Below are positions 8,689 to 16,086 of a stretch of 47,327 bases of DNA, piece after piece (position 1 is the stretch's first letter; the number at the start of each line of letters is the position of its first letter). The position numbers and the translations under genes are program-made. Source of the DNA: UBA10210 sp964408425. Lineage in GTDB: Archaea > Micrarchaeota > Micrarchaeia > Norongarragalinales > Norongarragalinaceae. Under the pieces are notes generated by a model that searched no databases, was not told the origin of the DNA, and was given only the letters and a program-made list of their open reading frames with translations. The stretch lies in contig CAYOZI010000004.1 of the NCBI GenBank assembly GCA_964408425.1, positions 1-47,327 of the forward strand, written 5' to 3'.

Positions 8689-8862
8689 TTACTTCCTTAC
8701 TTTTTCCAGCGCGTGCATTTTTTCTATTCCCACCGCTTCATCAATCAGTTTTTTCAGCCTGTAGGCTTCGTAAAGCGTGAACAACACCACCGCCAGAACG
8801 ATGACGTTGAGGATGAAGATCAATTCCAAGAGATTAATGTCAAACCCGAAAACGTACGCCAT
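8689..8862 (-). CDS. 57-residue single-pass membrane microprotein
   Basis: The ATG at 8862 is preceded by GGGGGT about nine bases upstream. The product has a short N-terminal segment, one transmembrane helix (about residues 11-30, ELIFILNVIVLAVVLFTL) and an amphipathic, charged C-terminal half (YEAYRLKKLIDEAVGIEKM) suited to coiled-coil or partner contact. It lies 17 bases downstream of the 8880-10181 gene on the same strand, so it is probably co-transcribed and translated. No family was recognised. It may be a small partner of the surface protein encoded upstream. Confidence 0.65.
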   Translation of the reverse strand: MAYVFGFDINLLELIFILNVIVLAVVLFTLYEAYRLKKLIDEAVGIEKMHALEKVRK

Positions 8863-8879
8863 CGTTTTTTTACCCCCTT

Positions 8880-10181
8880 TTAATCAACAGCCTCGACTTT
8901 TTCAACTTTCTCCTCGACCGTTTCGAAGCCTTTCCTCAGCCTCGCTTTGACCACGTACTCGCCTGTTTCGAAAACCCTGATTGTTTTTGAATAACTCTCG
9001 GGCGCCGGGTCTGCAATGTCCAAAAACACGTTCGTCCTTCCCTTCAACAGCTCCACTTCCAGCATCAATCCTTCACTGGAGCCCCTCAAAACCGTTAATT
9101 CCATTGAACCAACGCTTTCCCTGCCCGAAGCAGAATCGAATTCGTTTGTCGGATTGAATGAAGCGCAGATTTCGAACTTGTTCCAGTCCAGCTCGATTTT
9201 CTCCTGCCCGGCGGCTACCGGAATTCCTTCCATGTAAAGCCTGGCTTGAAACAGCAAGTCCAGCTTTTCATCAAGCATCGGAGCCTTGATCTTGAAAATG
9301 ATTTTCCTCACTTCCCACGCGTTCAGCGTAAACTCCCTTCTCATGCTTCCGACTTCAACAGCGAACTCCTTTTTCTGCGCCGCGGAGTTTTCCACCTCGA
9401 CGATGGCGTCTGCAATTTCGCACCTGCCGATTTTGTCGGGCGTTATGATCTCAAAATTGAATCCCGGCGGGACTGACGGGCTGGCGGTGGGGAGGGTTAC
9501 CGGCGTGGGCGAAGGCGGGGTGACGGGTAAGATTCCAGGCGTTGCAGAGGGCGGTATGGGAATTAAAATAAAGATATCTAGACTCCCTCCGCTTCCACCT
9601 AGCGATTGTGCTGCAGAAGGCGTCGGCGTGGGGCTCGGGATTGAAAACTCGTGAAGGTAGAATGACGACTGGAGCGTGGATGTCAACCCGTAACTGTCAA
9701 TCACCCTGGTTGTTATGTTGTAAAGCGTGCCGGAAGGGGTGGAGTCGGACAGGGTTAAAGAACAAAAATAATCGCAGTGGGTGGCGTTGCAAGAGGTGAA
9801 GCTCATGCCTGTCGTGCTCGTGAAACCGGTCGCATCCCAGACGCAGTCCGACGTCCCCGCCACGTCGTCCTCGCCGTTCACGTCGGTCTCGTTTCCTTCG
9901 ACCAGGATGCTTTCGCCGATTCCGAGCCTTACGGCAGGATACCCGCCGTATTCTTCAGTAGCGCTTGTAACCGTATGGTTCAAGTTTGTCGGGGCTTCGT
10001 TCTGCACGTTTCCCTCAACCTGCCCCGCCGCAAAGCCAGTTGGGGAAACTTCAGGCTGGGGATTTTCAAGGATGATTCCAATCGAAATTATTTGCAATGC
10101 CGTAAGAGAAAGGATGAGAAAAGCGGCTTGGTTGTTGCTCAGGCTTTTCCCGAAGAGCCTTCCCCCTTTTTCCGCGCCCAT
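8880..10181 (-). CDS. Membrane-anchored surface protein with Thr/Pro-rich linker
   Basis: The 433 residues begin with a basic cytoplasmic segment and a transmembrane helix (AAFLILSLTALQIISIGIIL, about 19-38). An Ig-like domain with two close Cys pairs follows (about 55-180), then a long Pro/Ser/Thr linker (about 182-245, repeated SPTPTP-like units) and a C-terminal beta-rich domain (about 246-433) with two Cys. The N-terminal anchor is uncleaved in appearance. ATG 10181 lies about 26 bases after a minus-strand TTTTTAAC, suggesting a leaderless mRNA. It is divergent from the KaiC-like gene. Function is unknown; it is probably a structural envelope protein. Confidence 0.72.
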   Translation of the reverse strand: MGAEKGGRLFGKSLSNNQAAFLILSLTALQIISIGIILENPQPEVSPTGFAAGQVEGNVQNEAPTNLNHTVTSATEEYGGYPAVRLGIGESILVEGNETDVNGEDDVAGTSDCVWDATGFTSTTGMSFTSCNATHCDYFCSLTLSDSTPSGTLYNITTRVIDSYGLTSTLQSSFYLHEFSIPSPTPTPSAAQSLGGSGGSLDIFILIPIPPSATPGILPVTPPSPTPVTLPTASPSVPPGFNFEIITPDKIGRCEIADAIVEVENSAAQKKEFAVEVGSMRREFTLNAWEVRKIIFKIKAPMLDEKLDLLFQARLYMEGIPVAAGQEKIELDWNKFEICASFNPTNEFDSASGRESVGSMELTVLRGSSEGLMLEVELLKGRTNVFLDIADPAPESYSKTIRVFETGEYVVKARLRKGFETVEEKVEKVEAVD

Positions 10182-10262
10182 ATGCTATTACTCTGTCGCA
10201 ACGGCGTTAAAAACCATGCGCGAGCGTTGGTGAGACGAAAGCAATTTAACTTGCCTTTTCTA

Positions 10263-10970
10263 ATGCTTTTCATGAACCGAATCAAAAGCGGAATTCCCGG
10301 TTTGGACGATTTGATTGAAGGCGGCTTTCCCGAAGCGTCGAGCATCCTGGTCAGCGGGCCGGCTGGGACCGGAAAAAGCATTTTCTGCATGGAATACCTC
10401 TATAACGGCGCGATAGACGGCGAGCCTGGAGTGTACATTACTCTCGAGGAAGGGCCGCACAACTTGTGGTGGAACATGCAGCGTTTCAAGTGGGATTTGA
10501 TGCCCCTCGAAAGGGACGGGAAGATAAAGATTTACAAGTTCGAGCCTACCGCGGAATTCAAGAACAATCCGGAAGAGCAGGTGGCGCGAATAGTGGACAA
10601 GGCCCGGGCGATGAACGCAAAAAGGCTTGTGGTGGATAGCATCACCGCATTCTCTTTTTGGATGGAATCGACGCAATTGATCCGCTATGCGATTTATTCG
10701 CTTGCCGAAGAGTTGAGAAAAATCGATTGCACGACGCTTTTGACGTGCGAAACCACAGGGGGAAGGGACACTTTCTCGAGGTTCGGAGTCGAAGAGTTTC
10801 TCGTTGACGGCGTTATACAGCTGTTCTTCACGCCTCCGCACAGGGCTTTGTTCGTGCGGAAAATGAGGGGCACGAACCATTCGAACAAAGTCCATCCGTT
10901 GACGATCAACGACTCGGGCTTGGGCGTCAACTCGAAAGAAGAGATATTGTGGGAAGCGCTGAAAGAATAA
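10263..10970 (+). CDS. KaiC-like RecA-superfamily ATPase, single domain
   Basis: A 235-residue protein with the start G-I-P-G-L-D-D-L-I typical of archaeal KaiC/RadA-like proteins. Walker A is GPAGTGKS (32-39), and a Walker B-type strand RLVVDSIT follows the helix ARAMNAKR. Single-domain archaeal KaiC homologues act as ATP-dependent regulators, often in motility or signalling, rather than as clocks. The start could also be ATG 10272; TTTAA at about 10246 suggests a leaderless message. It is divergent from a surface protein gene and convergent with glutamate dehydrogenase, only 4 bases away. Partner proteins are not visible here. Confidence 0.88.
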   Translation: MLFMNRIKSGIPGLDDLIEGGFPEASSILVSGPAGTGKSIFCMEYLYNGAIDGEPGVYITLEEGPHNLWWNMQRFKWDLMPLERDGKIKIYKFEPTAEFKNNPEEQVARIVDKARAMNAKRLVVDSITAFSFWMESTQLIRYAIYSLAEELRKIDCTTLLTCETTGGRDTFSRFGVEEFLVDGVIQLFFTPPHRALFVRKMRGTNHSNKVHPLTINDSGLGVNSKEEILWEALKE

Positions 10971-10974
10971 AATT

Positions 10975-12180
10975 TCAAAACGCCTTTTCTATCCGCTGGA
11001 GGGCTATTGCGAACGCGGCGGTCCGCATGGAAACGTCCTTTTCCTTCGCGAAATCGAAAACAGTCCTGAACTCCTTCCTCATGGTTTTTTCCAATTCCGA
11101 ATGGTACTTTTCTATCCCCCACGTTTCCTTTTCCCTGTTCTGCTTCCACTCGAAATAAGAGCCGGTAACCCCTCCCGCGTTCGCCAGGACGTCGGGAATG
11201 ACCACGACGCCCTTCTTTTCCAGGATTTCCTCGGCTTGGGGGGTTGTCGGGCCGTTCGCCAATTCCAAAATTACTTTAGCGTTGATTTTCGAGGCGTTTT
11301 TCTCGGTAATCTGGTTTTCCAGCGCCGCGGGAATCAATACGTCCACGTCCAGCTCGAGCAGTTCCTCGTTGGAAATGCACTCGTCGCCCTCGCAGATGAA
11401 TTTAGTTTCCTTCTTTTTTTTCACTTCCTCGACTTTAACGCCTTCCTGAGCGTAGTACGCGGCTTTCGAGTCGCTTACAGCCACGACGTTATACCTCGCG
11501 TCTTCCAAAAACTTGGACATGAAATAACCCGCGTTCCCGAAACCCTGGACTGCGATGATGGCGTCTTTCGGAATGTTCAATTCTTTTGCAGCTTCCTGGA
11601 ACACGTAAAACCCGCCCCTTGCGGTCGCATCCTCCCTTCCGGCGTGCCCGCCGTTCTCGACGCTCTTGCCTGTTATTACGGCTCCACTCGAATCTCCCGT
11701 TATTTTTGCGTACTCGTCTTCCATCCAATCCATTATCTTCGCATTCGTATTGACGTCGGGCGCCGGAACGTCTTTTTCCGGGCCTATCGCGTCGGCAATA
11801 TAGCGGATGTACGCCCTGCTGAGCCCTTCCAGCTCTTTTTCACTCAGTTTTCTCGGGTCGACGCTCACGCCGCCCTTCCCCCCTCCGAACGGGATGTTGG
11901 CTACGGCGCATTTGATGCTCATCCAGAACGCGAGGCTTTTCACTTCATCCAAATCAACTTGAGGGTGGAAGCGTATTCCGCCTTTGAAAGGCCCGCGCGC
12001 GTTGTTGTGCTGGACCCTATAGCCGTAAAACAATTTCGTCTTTCCATCGTCCATTTTCACTGGAAACGTGACTTCCAAAATACGCTGGGGGGAGGAAAGC
12101 CTTTCCTTCGTTTCGTCCGTAACTCCAGACACCTTGAACGATTTTCCCAGTTGTTTCAGCGCGTTTTCAAAAGTAGACAA
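10975..12180 (-). CDS. gdhA: Glutamate dehydrogenase
   Basis: Catalyses reversible oxidative deamination of glutamate to 2-oxoglutarate and ammonia with NAD(P). The 401 residues include the N-terminal substrate domain with conserved lysines at 66 (GPFKGGIR), 90 (WMSIK) and 102 (GGGKGG), and a PAPDVNTN segment. The C-terminal Rossmann domain contains VQGFGNAGYF. The length is slightly below the usual 415-420 for archaeal enzymes. The TTG start at 12180 is preceded by GAGGT; an ATTAAAAAG box lies at about 12232-12240. It sits alone between convergent kaiC-like and the cobalamin-linked toroid operon. It may link nitrogen and carbon metabolism in an organism with few biosynthetic genes in view. 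Confidence 0.95.
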   Translation of the reverse strand: MSTFENALKQLGKSFKVSGVTDETKERLSSPQRILEVTFPVKMDDGKTKLFYGYRVQHNNARGPFKGGIRFHPQVDLDEVKSLAFWMSIKCAVANIPFGGGKGGVSVDPRKLSEKELEGLSRAYIRYIADAIGPEKDVPAPDVNTNAKIMDWMEDEYAKITGDSSGAVITGKSVENGGHAGREDATARGGFYVFQEAAKELNIPKDAIIAVQGFGNAGYFMSKFLEDARYNVVAVSDSKAAYYAQEGVKVEEVKKKKETKFICEGDECISNEELLELDVDVLIPAALENQITEKNASKINAKVILELANGPTTPQAEEILEKKGVVVIPDVLANAGGVTGSYFEWKQNREKETWGIEKYHSELEKTMRKEFRTVFDFAKEKDVSMRTAAFAIALQRIEKAF

Positions 12181-12244
12181 TGAACCTCACATCCAAACGG
12201 CGGATATTCTAGAAAAGGAAGAAGAAACTTTTTAATCCCGACCT

Positions 12245-12763
12245 TTAATTGGGCGCGGAGTGGAACGCGGGTTGTTTTACCTCGGTTTTTTCCAACGCCC
12301 ACAGCAACGCCGGAGAAGCGAGGAGGGCGAAAGCCGCGTTTCCGAGCAGGTGGCTGACCGTAAAGGGAACCTGCCCCATGAGCGTGACGGCTAGGGATTG
12401 CTTGAACTGCCATCCGAACAGCAATGCCGTGGTTATGTCGAAAAGCAGCGTTCCGGCGATTGAAAACAAAAGAAAGTTTTTCCTCGATGCTTTTCTTTCG
12501 GTGAAAAACCATCCTGCGGCAAAGCCGATTGCCGCGTAAGCCATTCCCGTATACAGCGTCCACAATCCTATCCTTCCGGTAAAAAAGTCTATCGCCACTA
12601 AAGCCAAAAGCGCAAACACGAGCCCCGCGTATTTCCCGTATTTCTTTGCGAAGGGCATCGTGAAGCCCATTATCGGCTCGACGTTGGGCGCGATGGTGAA
12701 AAGCCTCATTAAAATGCATAGCGCCAGCCCGCAGGCAAACTTCAACGAATCTAAAACCTTCAT
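12245..12763 (-). CDS. ECF-type S-component-like membrane protein
   Basis: A 172-residue hydrophobic protein with five or six transmembrane helices and the early motif RLFTIAPNVEPIMG, as found in substrate-binding S components of ECF vitamin transporters and related families. The ATG at 12763 follows GGTGG by five bases and overlaps the stop of the toroid gene as ATGA, so the two are translationally coupled. S components bind a vitamin and need a shared ECF energising module, which would lie outside this window. The neighbours suggest cobalamin or a cobalamin precursor, but the sequence does not prove the ligand. Another small permease family is possible. Confidence 0.6.
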   Translation of the reverse strand: MKVLDSLKFACGLALCILMRLFTIAPNVEPIMGFTMPFAKKYGKYAGLVFALLALVAIDFFTGRIGLWTLYTGMAYAAIGFAAGWFFTERKASRKNFLLFSIAGTLLFDITTALLFGWQFKQSLAVTLMGQVPFTVSHLLGNAAFALLASPALLWALEKTEVKQPAFHSAPN

Positions 12764-14349
12764 TTCTTCCACCTTCTGTAAAAAGAAAATATAATTGCTA
12801 TCGCGGCAAGGCTAATAAACGCTATCGGGCTGGCGGAGAACGAAATGTTTTTCTCGTCCAAACTGAAGGAAAACCACGGCGTCGGCTGGGAAACCGCAAG
12901 GGCAGTCAAAGGCGAAGTTTCTTTCGGCTGGCTTTGCGTTTCCACCTCTTTTTGCTGGGGTGGTGCGGAGGGCAAAGCTTGCGCGGTTGCTTCAGGTGCG
13001 GAAATGGTAGGGCGAGGCGTAGGAACGAACGCGGTGGGATAAGGAGTGGCTATGACCACCTTGAATTCGGGTACTGGGATGGGCGTCGGCGTGGGCGTCG
13101 GCGAGGGGGCGGGCGTAGGCGTTGAACTTATATCCACGACTTCGAAAACCCCTCCTTTGTTCAAAACGCTTCCGAACTTCGGTTTCACCATCGCCAAAAC
13201 CGAATAATTCCCTTTCAATTCGGTTTGCGTGAAAACCGCTTGGAAAACGCCATCTTGTTTTTTCTCCGCGTTCAACTCGCTCGTGCTTCCTGAAGGGTTG
13301 GTGATTACGAGCGAAACGCTATCCACCGCCCCTTCGGCATTGACCGTAACGGTTTGAGCATTGCCTTTCACTATCGGGGTATTGAAAGACAGGGTTGCGG
13401 AAAACGGGGCGCAGTAGGACGATTCCCCCTCCGCAATGTTTTTTGCAGCGCTTAACGCCACGCCGGTGTCCAGCGCATTGGAATCCGTCGAAGAGCGAGC
13501 CGGGTCCGCGAAACCTCCGTCCTGATTTTGGTTCAAGCCGACGTAGTTAGCCGTTGCCGAAGAAAAACCATCAAGCCCCGCGTTCTTGAACGCAATCGAA
13601 GCGAGCGAAGGGCCGTATGTTTTTCCGGAATTCCCGAAGCAATTTCCTGCACTGTTCTTCAAGAATACTATTGCATTGATGCTCTGTAAGCTTTGCCCCT
13701 CGCCGTTCTCCTGCAGAGCCATTAACGCCAATGCGGTCGTTGAAACTAGGTCCGGTCCAAGCGAGTACAATTGCGTTTCGGCGCTGTTGAACGATTGCTT
13801 GAAAGAACCGTCGGCTTGCTGCAGGGAATAGAGGAATGAAACCGCGCCTTGCCTGGTTTCATCATCGAGGTTTCCGCTTTGCTTCAACGCCATCAAAGCC
13901 AACGCCGTGTCGGTTGCCGTTTCAACCTGCTCCCACTTTTGCTTGGTCCAGTCCGAATCGCTGCAATTCTCCGTGCATTCATACAACCCCTTGAAACCGC
14001 CGTTATGCCATTTGAAAAGCAATAACTTTTCCTTCAGCCTGGTTTCATTCAAATTTCCCGCAAAACCGGTTTTTTCCAACGCCCGCCATTCGGCAGCAGG
14101 CAAGTCCGCCTCCGCCCAGCTCCACGAGTTTTCGTCGTTCAAATCCGCCTCGATTTTTCCGGCAATCTGGGTTTGGAGCGAGGGGTTGGAGTTCCAATCT
14201 CCCAACGCTGCGAGTGCGAACGCGTTTCCTCCTGCAAAACCGTAATCACCGTTCGAATCATGGGAGTCTAACCACTGCAATGCATTATCGCCCGAAAAAG
14301 CGAAGGCAAAGGAGGCCGCAACCAGAATCGCAAAAACAATTTTCTTCAT
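12760..14349 (-). CDS. Secreted alpha/alpha-toroid protein (prenyltransferase-like repeats), membrane-anchored
   Basis: The ATG at 14349 follows GGTGGTGTGG and starts a signal peptide (MKKIVFAILVAASFAFAFS). Residues about 20-310 contain repeated helical units such as DTALALMALKQSG, STTALALMALQENG and DTGVALSAAKN with QADGSF/QDGGF turns. This is the pattern of the alpha6/alpha6 toroid shared by squalene cyclases, prenyltransferases and the N-terminal domain of transcobalamin and intrinsic factor. Catalytic motifs such as the squalene cyclase DxDD are not seen, so binding rather than catalysis is likely. Then come an Ig-like domain, a Pro/Thr linker (PTPTPTPIPVPE) and a C-terminal transmembrane helix with basic end. 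It is coupled to the S-component gene by ATGA overlap. Binding of cobalamin is an inference from neighbours. Confidence 0.72.
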   Translation of the reverse strand: MKKIVFAILVAASFAFAFSGDNALQWLDSHDSNGDYGFAGGNAFALAALGDWNSNPSLQTQIAGKIEADLNDENSWSWAEADLPAAEWRALEKTGFAGNLNETRLKEKLLLFKWHNGGFKGLYECTENCSDSDWTKQKWEQVETATDTALALMALKQSGNLDDETRQGAVSFLYSLQQADGSFKQSFNSAETQLYSLGPDLVSTTALALMALQENGEGQSLQSINAIVFLKNSAGNCFGNSGKTYGPSLASIAFKNAGLDGFSSATANYVGLNQNQDGGFADPARSSTDSNALDTGVALSAAKNIAEGESSYCAPFSATLSFNTPIVKGNAQTVTVNAEGAVDSVSLVITNPSGSTSELNAEKKQDGVFQAVFTQTELKGNYSVLAMVKPKFGSVLNKGGVFEVVDISSTPTPAPSPTPTPTPIPVPEFKVVIATPYPTAFVPTPRPTISAPEATAQALPSAPPQQKEVETQSQPKETSPLTALAVSQPTPWFSFSLDEKNISFSASPIAFISLAAIAIIFSFYRRWKK

Positions 14350-14376
14350 CCACACCACCGGAAACGAAACTCTGTC

Positions 14377-14422
14377 CATCCAATATTTAATCCGATTGGA
14401 TGATACATCCAATTTATAAATA
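14377..14422. promoter_or_regulatory. Shared divergent promoter with CATCCAAT/ATTGGATG operator sites
   Basis: Three 8-base half-sites occur: CATCCAAT at 14377-14384, ATTGGATG at 14395-14402 and CATCCAAT at 14406-14413. The last two form a perfect inverted repeat with a 3-base spacer. A plus-strand TATA box (TTTATAAATA, 14413-14422) and a minus-strand TTAAATATT (about 14382-14390) lie against the sites. A factor bound here would control both the toroid operon and the DUF4443-like gene. The adjacent regulator is the natural candidate. Confidence 0.6.
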
Positions 14423-14454
14423 CGAAAACGGTGTTTTTGAAAGGGTGCGGCATT

Positions 14455-15057
14455 TTGGACTTTTCACTTTTCAGGCTTCCTTCGAAATCCTACGGCCCGA
14501 TGCCCAAGTTCGTCTGGGAGGATGCGCTGAGGGGCTTCTGGCTGATCGGCAAAAAACAGCCTTTGGGAAGGAAGGATTTGGCGGACTCTATGGATTTGGG
14601 AGAGGGAACGGCAAGGTCGATAGTGTCTTTTTTGGAAAAAAAGGGTTTGGTGAAAAAAATCCGGGGCGGGTGCGTGCTTTCGGAAAGCGGGAAAGGCGTT
14701 TTCGCGAGGCTTTCCCTGAAAGTCTTGTCGTCGCGCCAGCTTCCCCCGCTGTTTTCCACCATGAATAGGCCCTCGTTTTGCCTGCAGTGCGTTTTGACCG
14801 AAATGCCGTCCGTGAAAAAATCGATCGAAGCGAGGGATTGCGCGGTGAAAGCGGGTTCGGACGGCGTCCTTTCGCTTTCTTTTTCGAACAAGAGGTTTTT
14901 GTTTGCTGGAACGAGAGATTCGGTTTCGCAAAAAGACGCGGGAATAATTTCCGAATACTTTCCCCCGCGAGAAGGGCAGGTTTTCATACTCAGCTTCGCG
15001 AAAAAACCGTTAGGCCGGGAAAGGGGGGCTTGGGCTGCGTTCTTGGGCCTCGCGTAA
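14455..15057 (+). CDS. Winged-helix regulator of DUF4443 type
   Basis: Residues about 15-75 form a winged helix-turn-helix (PLGRKDLADSMDLGEGTARSI, then VSFLEKKGLVKKI). The preceding YGPMPKF is typical of archaeal DUF4443 proteins. The C-terminal half (about 95-200) is a separate alpha/beta domain that could sense a ligand; it contains a CLQC pair. I chose TTG 14455 because GGGTG lies seven bases before it; GTG 14431 is the alternative. It is divergent from the toroid operon and convergent with the DUF4430 lipoprotein gene, so it sits inside the cobalamin block. I infer control of the toroid operon through the 14377-14413 sites. Confidence 0.65.
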   Translation: MDFSLFRLPSKSYGPMPKFVWEDALRGFWLIGKKQPLGRKDLADSMDLGEGTARSIVSFLEKKGLVKKIRGGCVLSESGKGVFARLSLKVLSSRQLPPLFSTMNRPSFCLQCVLTEMPSVKKSIEARDCAVKAGSDGVLSLSFSNKRFLFAGTRDSVSQKDAGIISEYFPPREGQVFILSFAKKPLGRERGAWAAFLGLA

Positions 15058-15070
15058 AAATGAGTTTTTT

Positions 15071-15550
15071 TCAAGACGCGTTTTCAGAAGGCGCGTACGC
15101 CCCCAAGTCTGGGCTTTCCAGCCTCCACTCCAGCACGCCTTCTTCCGAAATCCTGAAGTCGCTTGCGCCCACCGGCGCGAGGTTTCCATTAAAATAATAC
15201 TGCCAGTATTCACCTTTTCCCGAATCGTCGGCAAAACCTTCCACGGAATAAACGTACGCTCCGAACGAATAGTTTTTGTAGAGCAGTTCGAACGCTTTGG
15301 AAGAGACGGCCAATGCGCTTTCGCCTTCGTCGGCCTCGACGGTTTTAGAGTTGAAATAGTTTTCGGAAGGAATGCTGACGCTCACGTTGATGCCGAGCTT
15401 TTCCAAGGAGGCGGTCGGAGATGGCGTGGGCGTTTGGATTATGGCTGTAGGCGTTAGTGATGGTGTAGGCGCGGGGGGAGCGGCGTTTTGAACGCAGCCG
15501 GCAAGCACGAACGAAAACGCCATCAGCAACACGATAATTCCTTTTTTCAT
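15071..15550 (-). CDS. DUF4430-domain lipoprotein (transcobalamin C-domain-like)
   Basis: The ATG at 15550 follows GGTG and starts a lipoprotein signal with lipobox L-A-G-C (Cys18). After a Pro/Thr spacer (about 24-48) comes a beta-rich domain of about 105 residues containing ALAVSSKAFELLYKNYSFG and GEYWQYYFNGNLAPVGASDFRI. The W-x-Y-Y-x-N-G signature is typical of DUF4430, the fold of the C-terminal domain of transcobalamin and intrinsic factor. The gene starts 10 bases after the adenosyltransferase stop, making it the last gene of the nrdR-RNR-adenosyltransferase operon. It therefore probably binds cobalamin at the outer membrane face, although DUF4430 proteins also occur in other settings. 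Confidence 0.75.
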   Translation of the reverse strand: MKKGIIVLLMAFSFVLAGCVQNAAPPAPTPSLTPTAIIQTPTPSPTASLEKLGINVSVSIPSENYFNSKTVEADEGESALAVSSKAFELLYKNYSFGAYVYSVEGFADDSGKGEYWQYYFNGNLAPVGASDFRISEEGVLEWRLESPDLGAYAPSENAS

Positions 15551-15560
15551 ATTTTCCGTT

Positions 15561-16067
15561 TCACCTTTTTTCGAATTTGCATGCGACTGCATAAAGCCAT
15601 CCGCCGAGCCTGTTGAAAAACTTGAATGCGACGGGCCTCAATTTCTTCCCCTCGAGCATGGGAAGCAAGGCTATTTCGGCTTCCCTGCTTCTCACGCGCG
15701 CTTCACTGAACGCGATGGCTGCTTTGTTCCTGAAGCGGATGAAGTGCTTGAATTCTTTTCCTTCACAAAGCCCGTCTATCCACCCTTCGAGCTTTCGAAC
15801 ATCGTTTTCTTCAACCGGGCTTTTCACCGGCCCGCCGGTGCGCCCGAACGAAATCTCACCGCACGTCTGCCACAATTTTTCCTGAACCAGGTCTACGGCC
15901 TGCTGCATTGTTTTATTCTTGCACTCTGACCTCGCATTGTCCAACGCGGCTTGCAGCGAATCTATCTTGCCTATCGCGATTATTGACGGGTCGTTCTTTT
16001 TGAGCTTGATTCCGCAAAGCGTCTTGGTGAAGCCAGAATCGCCAGTTCCGGTGTAGAGTTTCGGCAT
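15561..16067 (-). CDS. PduO-type ATP:cob(I)alamin adenosyltransferase
   Basis: Transfers the adenosyl group of ATP to cob(I)alamin to make adenosylcobalamin, the cofactor of the upstream reductase. The 168 residues begin KLYTGTGDSGFT, the family's phosphate-binding N terminus. They contain VRKLEGWIDGL and the helix RNKAAIAFSEARVRSREAE, where the family has the conserved R-x-x-x-R-R-x-E region, and end with FFNRLGGWLYAVACKFE, matching the usual FLNRLSDLLF. ATG 16067 follows GGGTGTG, 20 bases after the reductase stop. The C terminus leads directly into the DUF4430 lipoprotein gene. This gene arrangement ties cofactor making to cofactor use. Confidence 0.92.
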   Translation of the reverse strand: MPKLYTGTGDSGFTKTLCGIKLKKNDPSIIAIGKIDSLQAALDNARSECKNKTMQQAVDLVQEKLWQTCGEISFGRTGGPVKSPVEENDVRKLEGWIDGLCEGKEFKHFIRFRNKAAIAFSEARVRSREAEIALLPMLEGKKLRPVAFKFFNRLGGWLYAVACKFEKR

Positions 16068-16086
16068 TTCAAACACACCCGACTTT

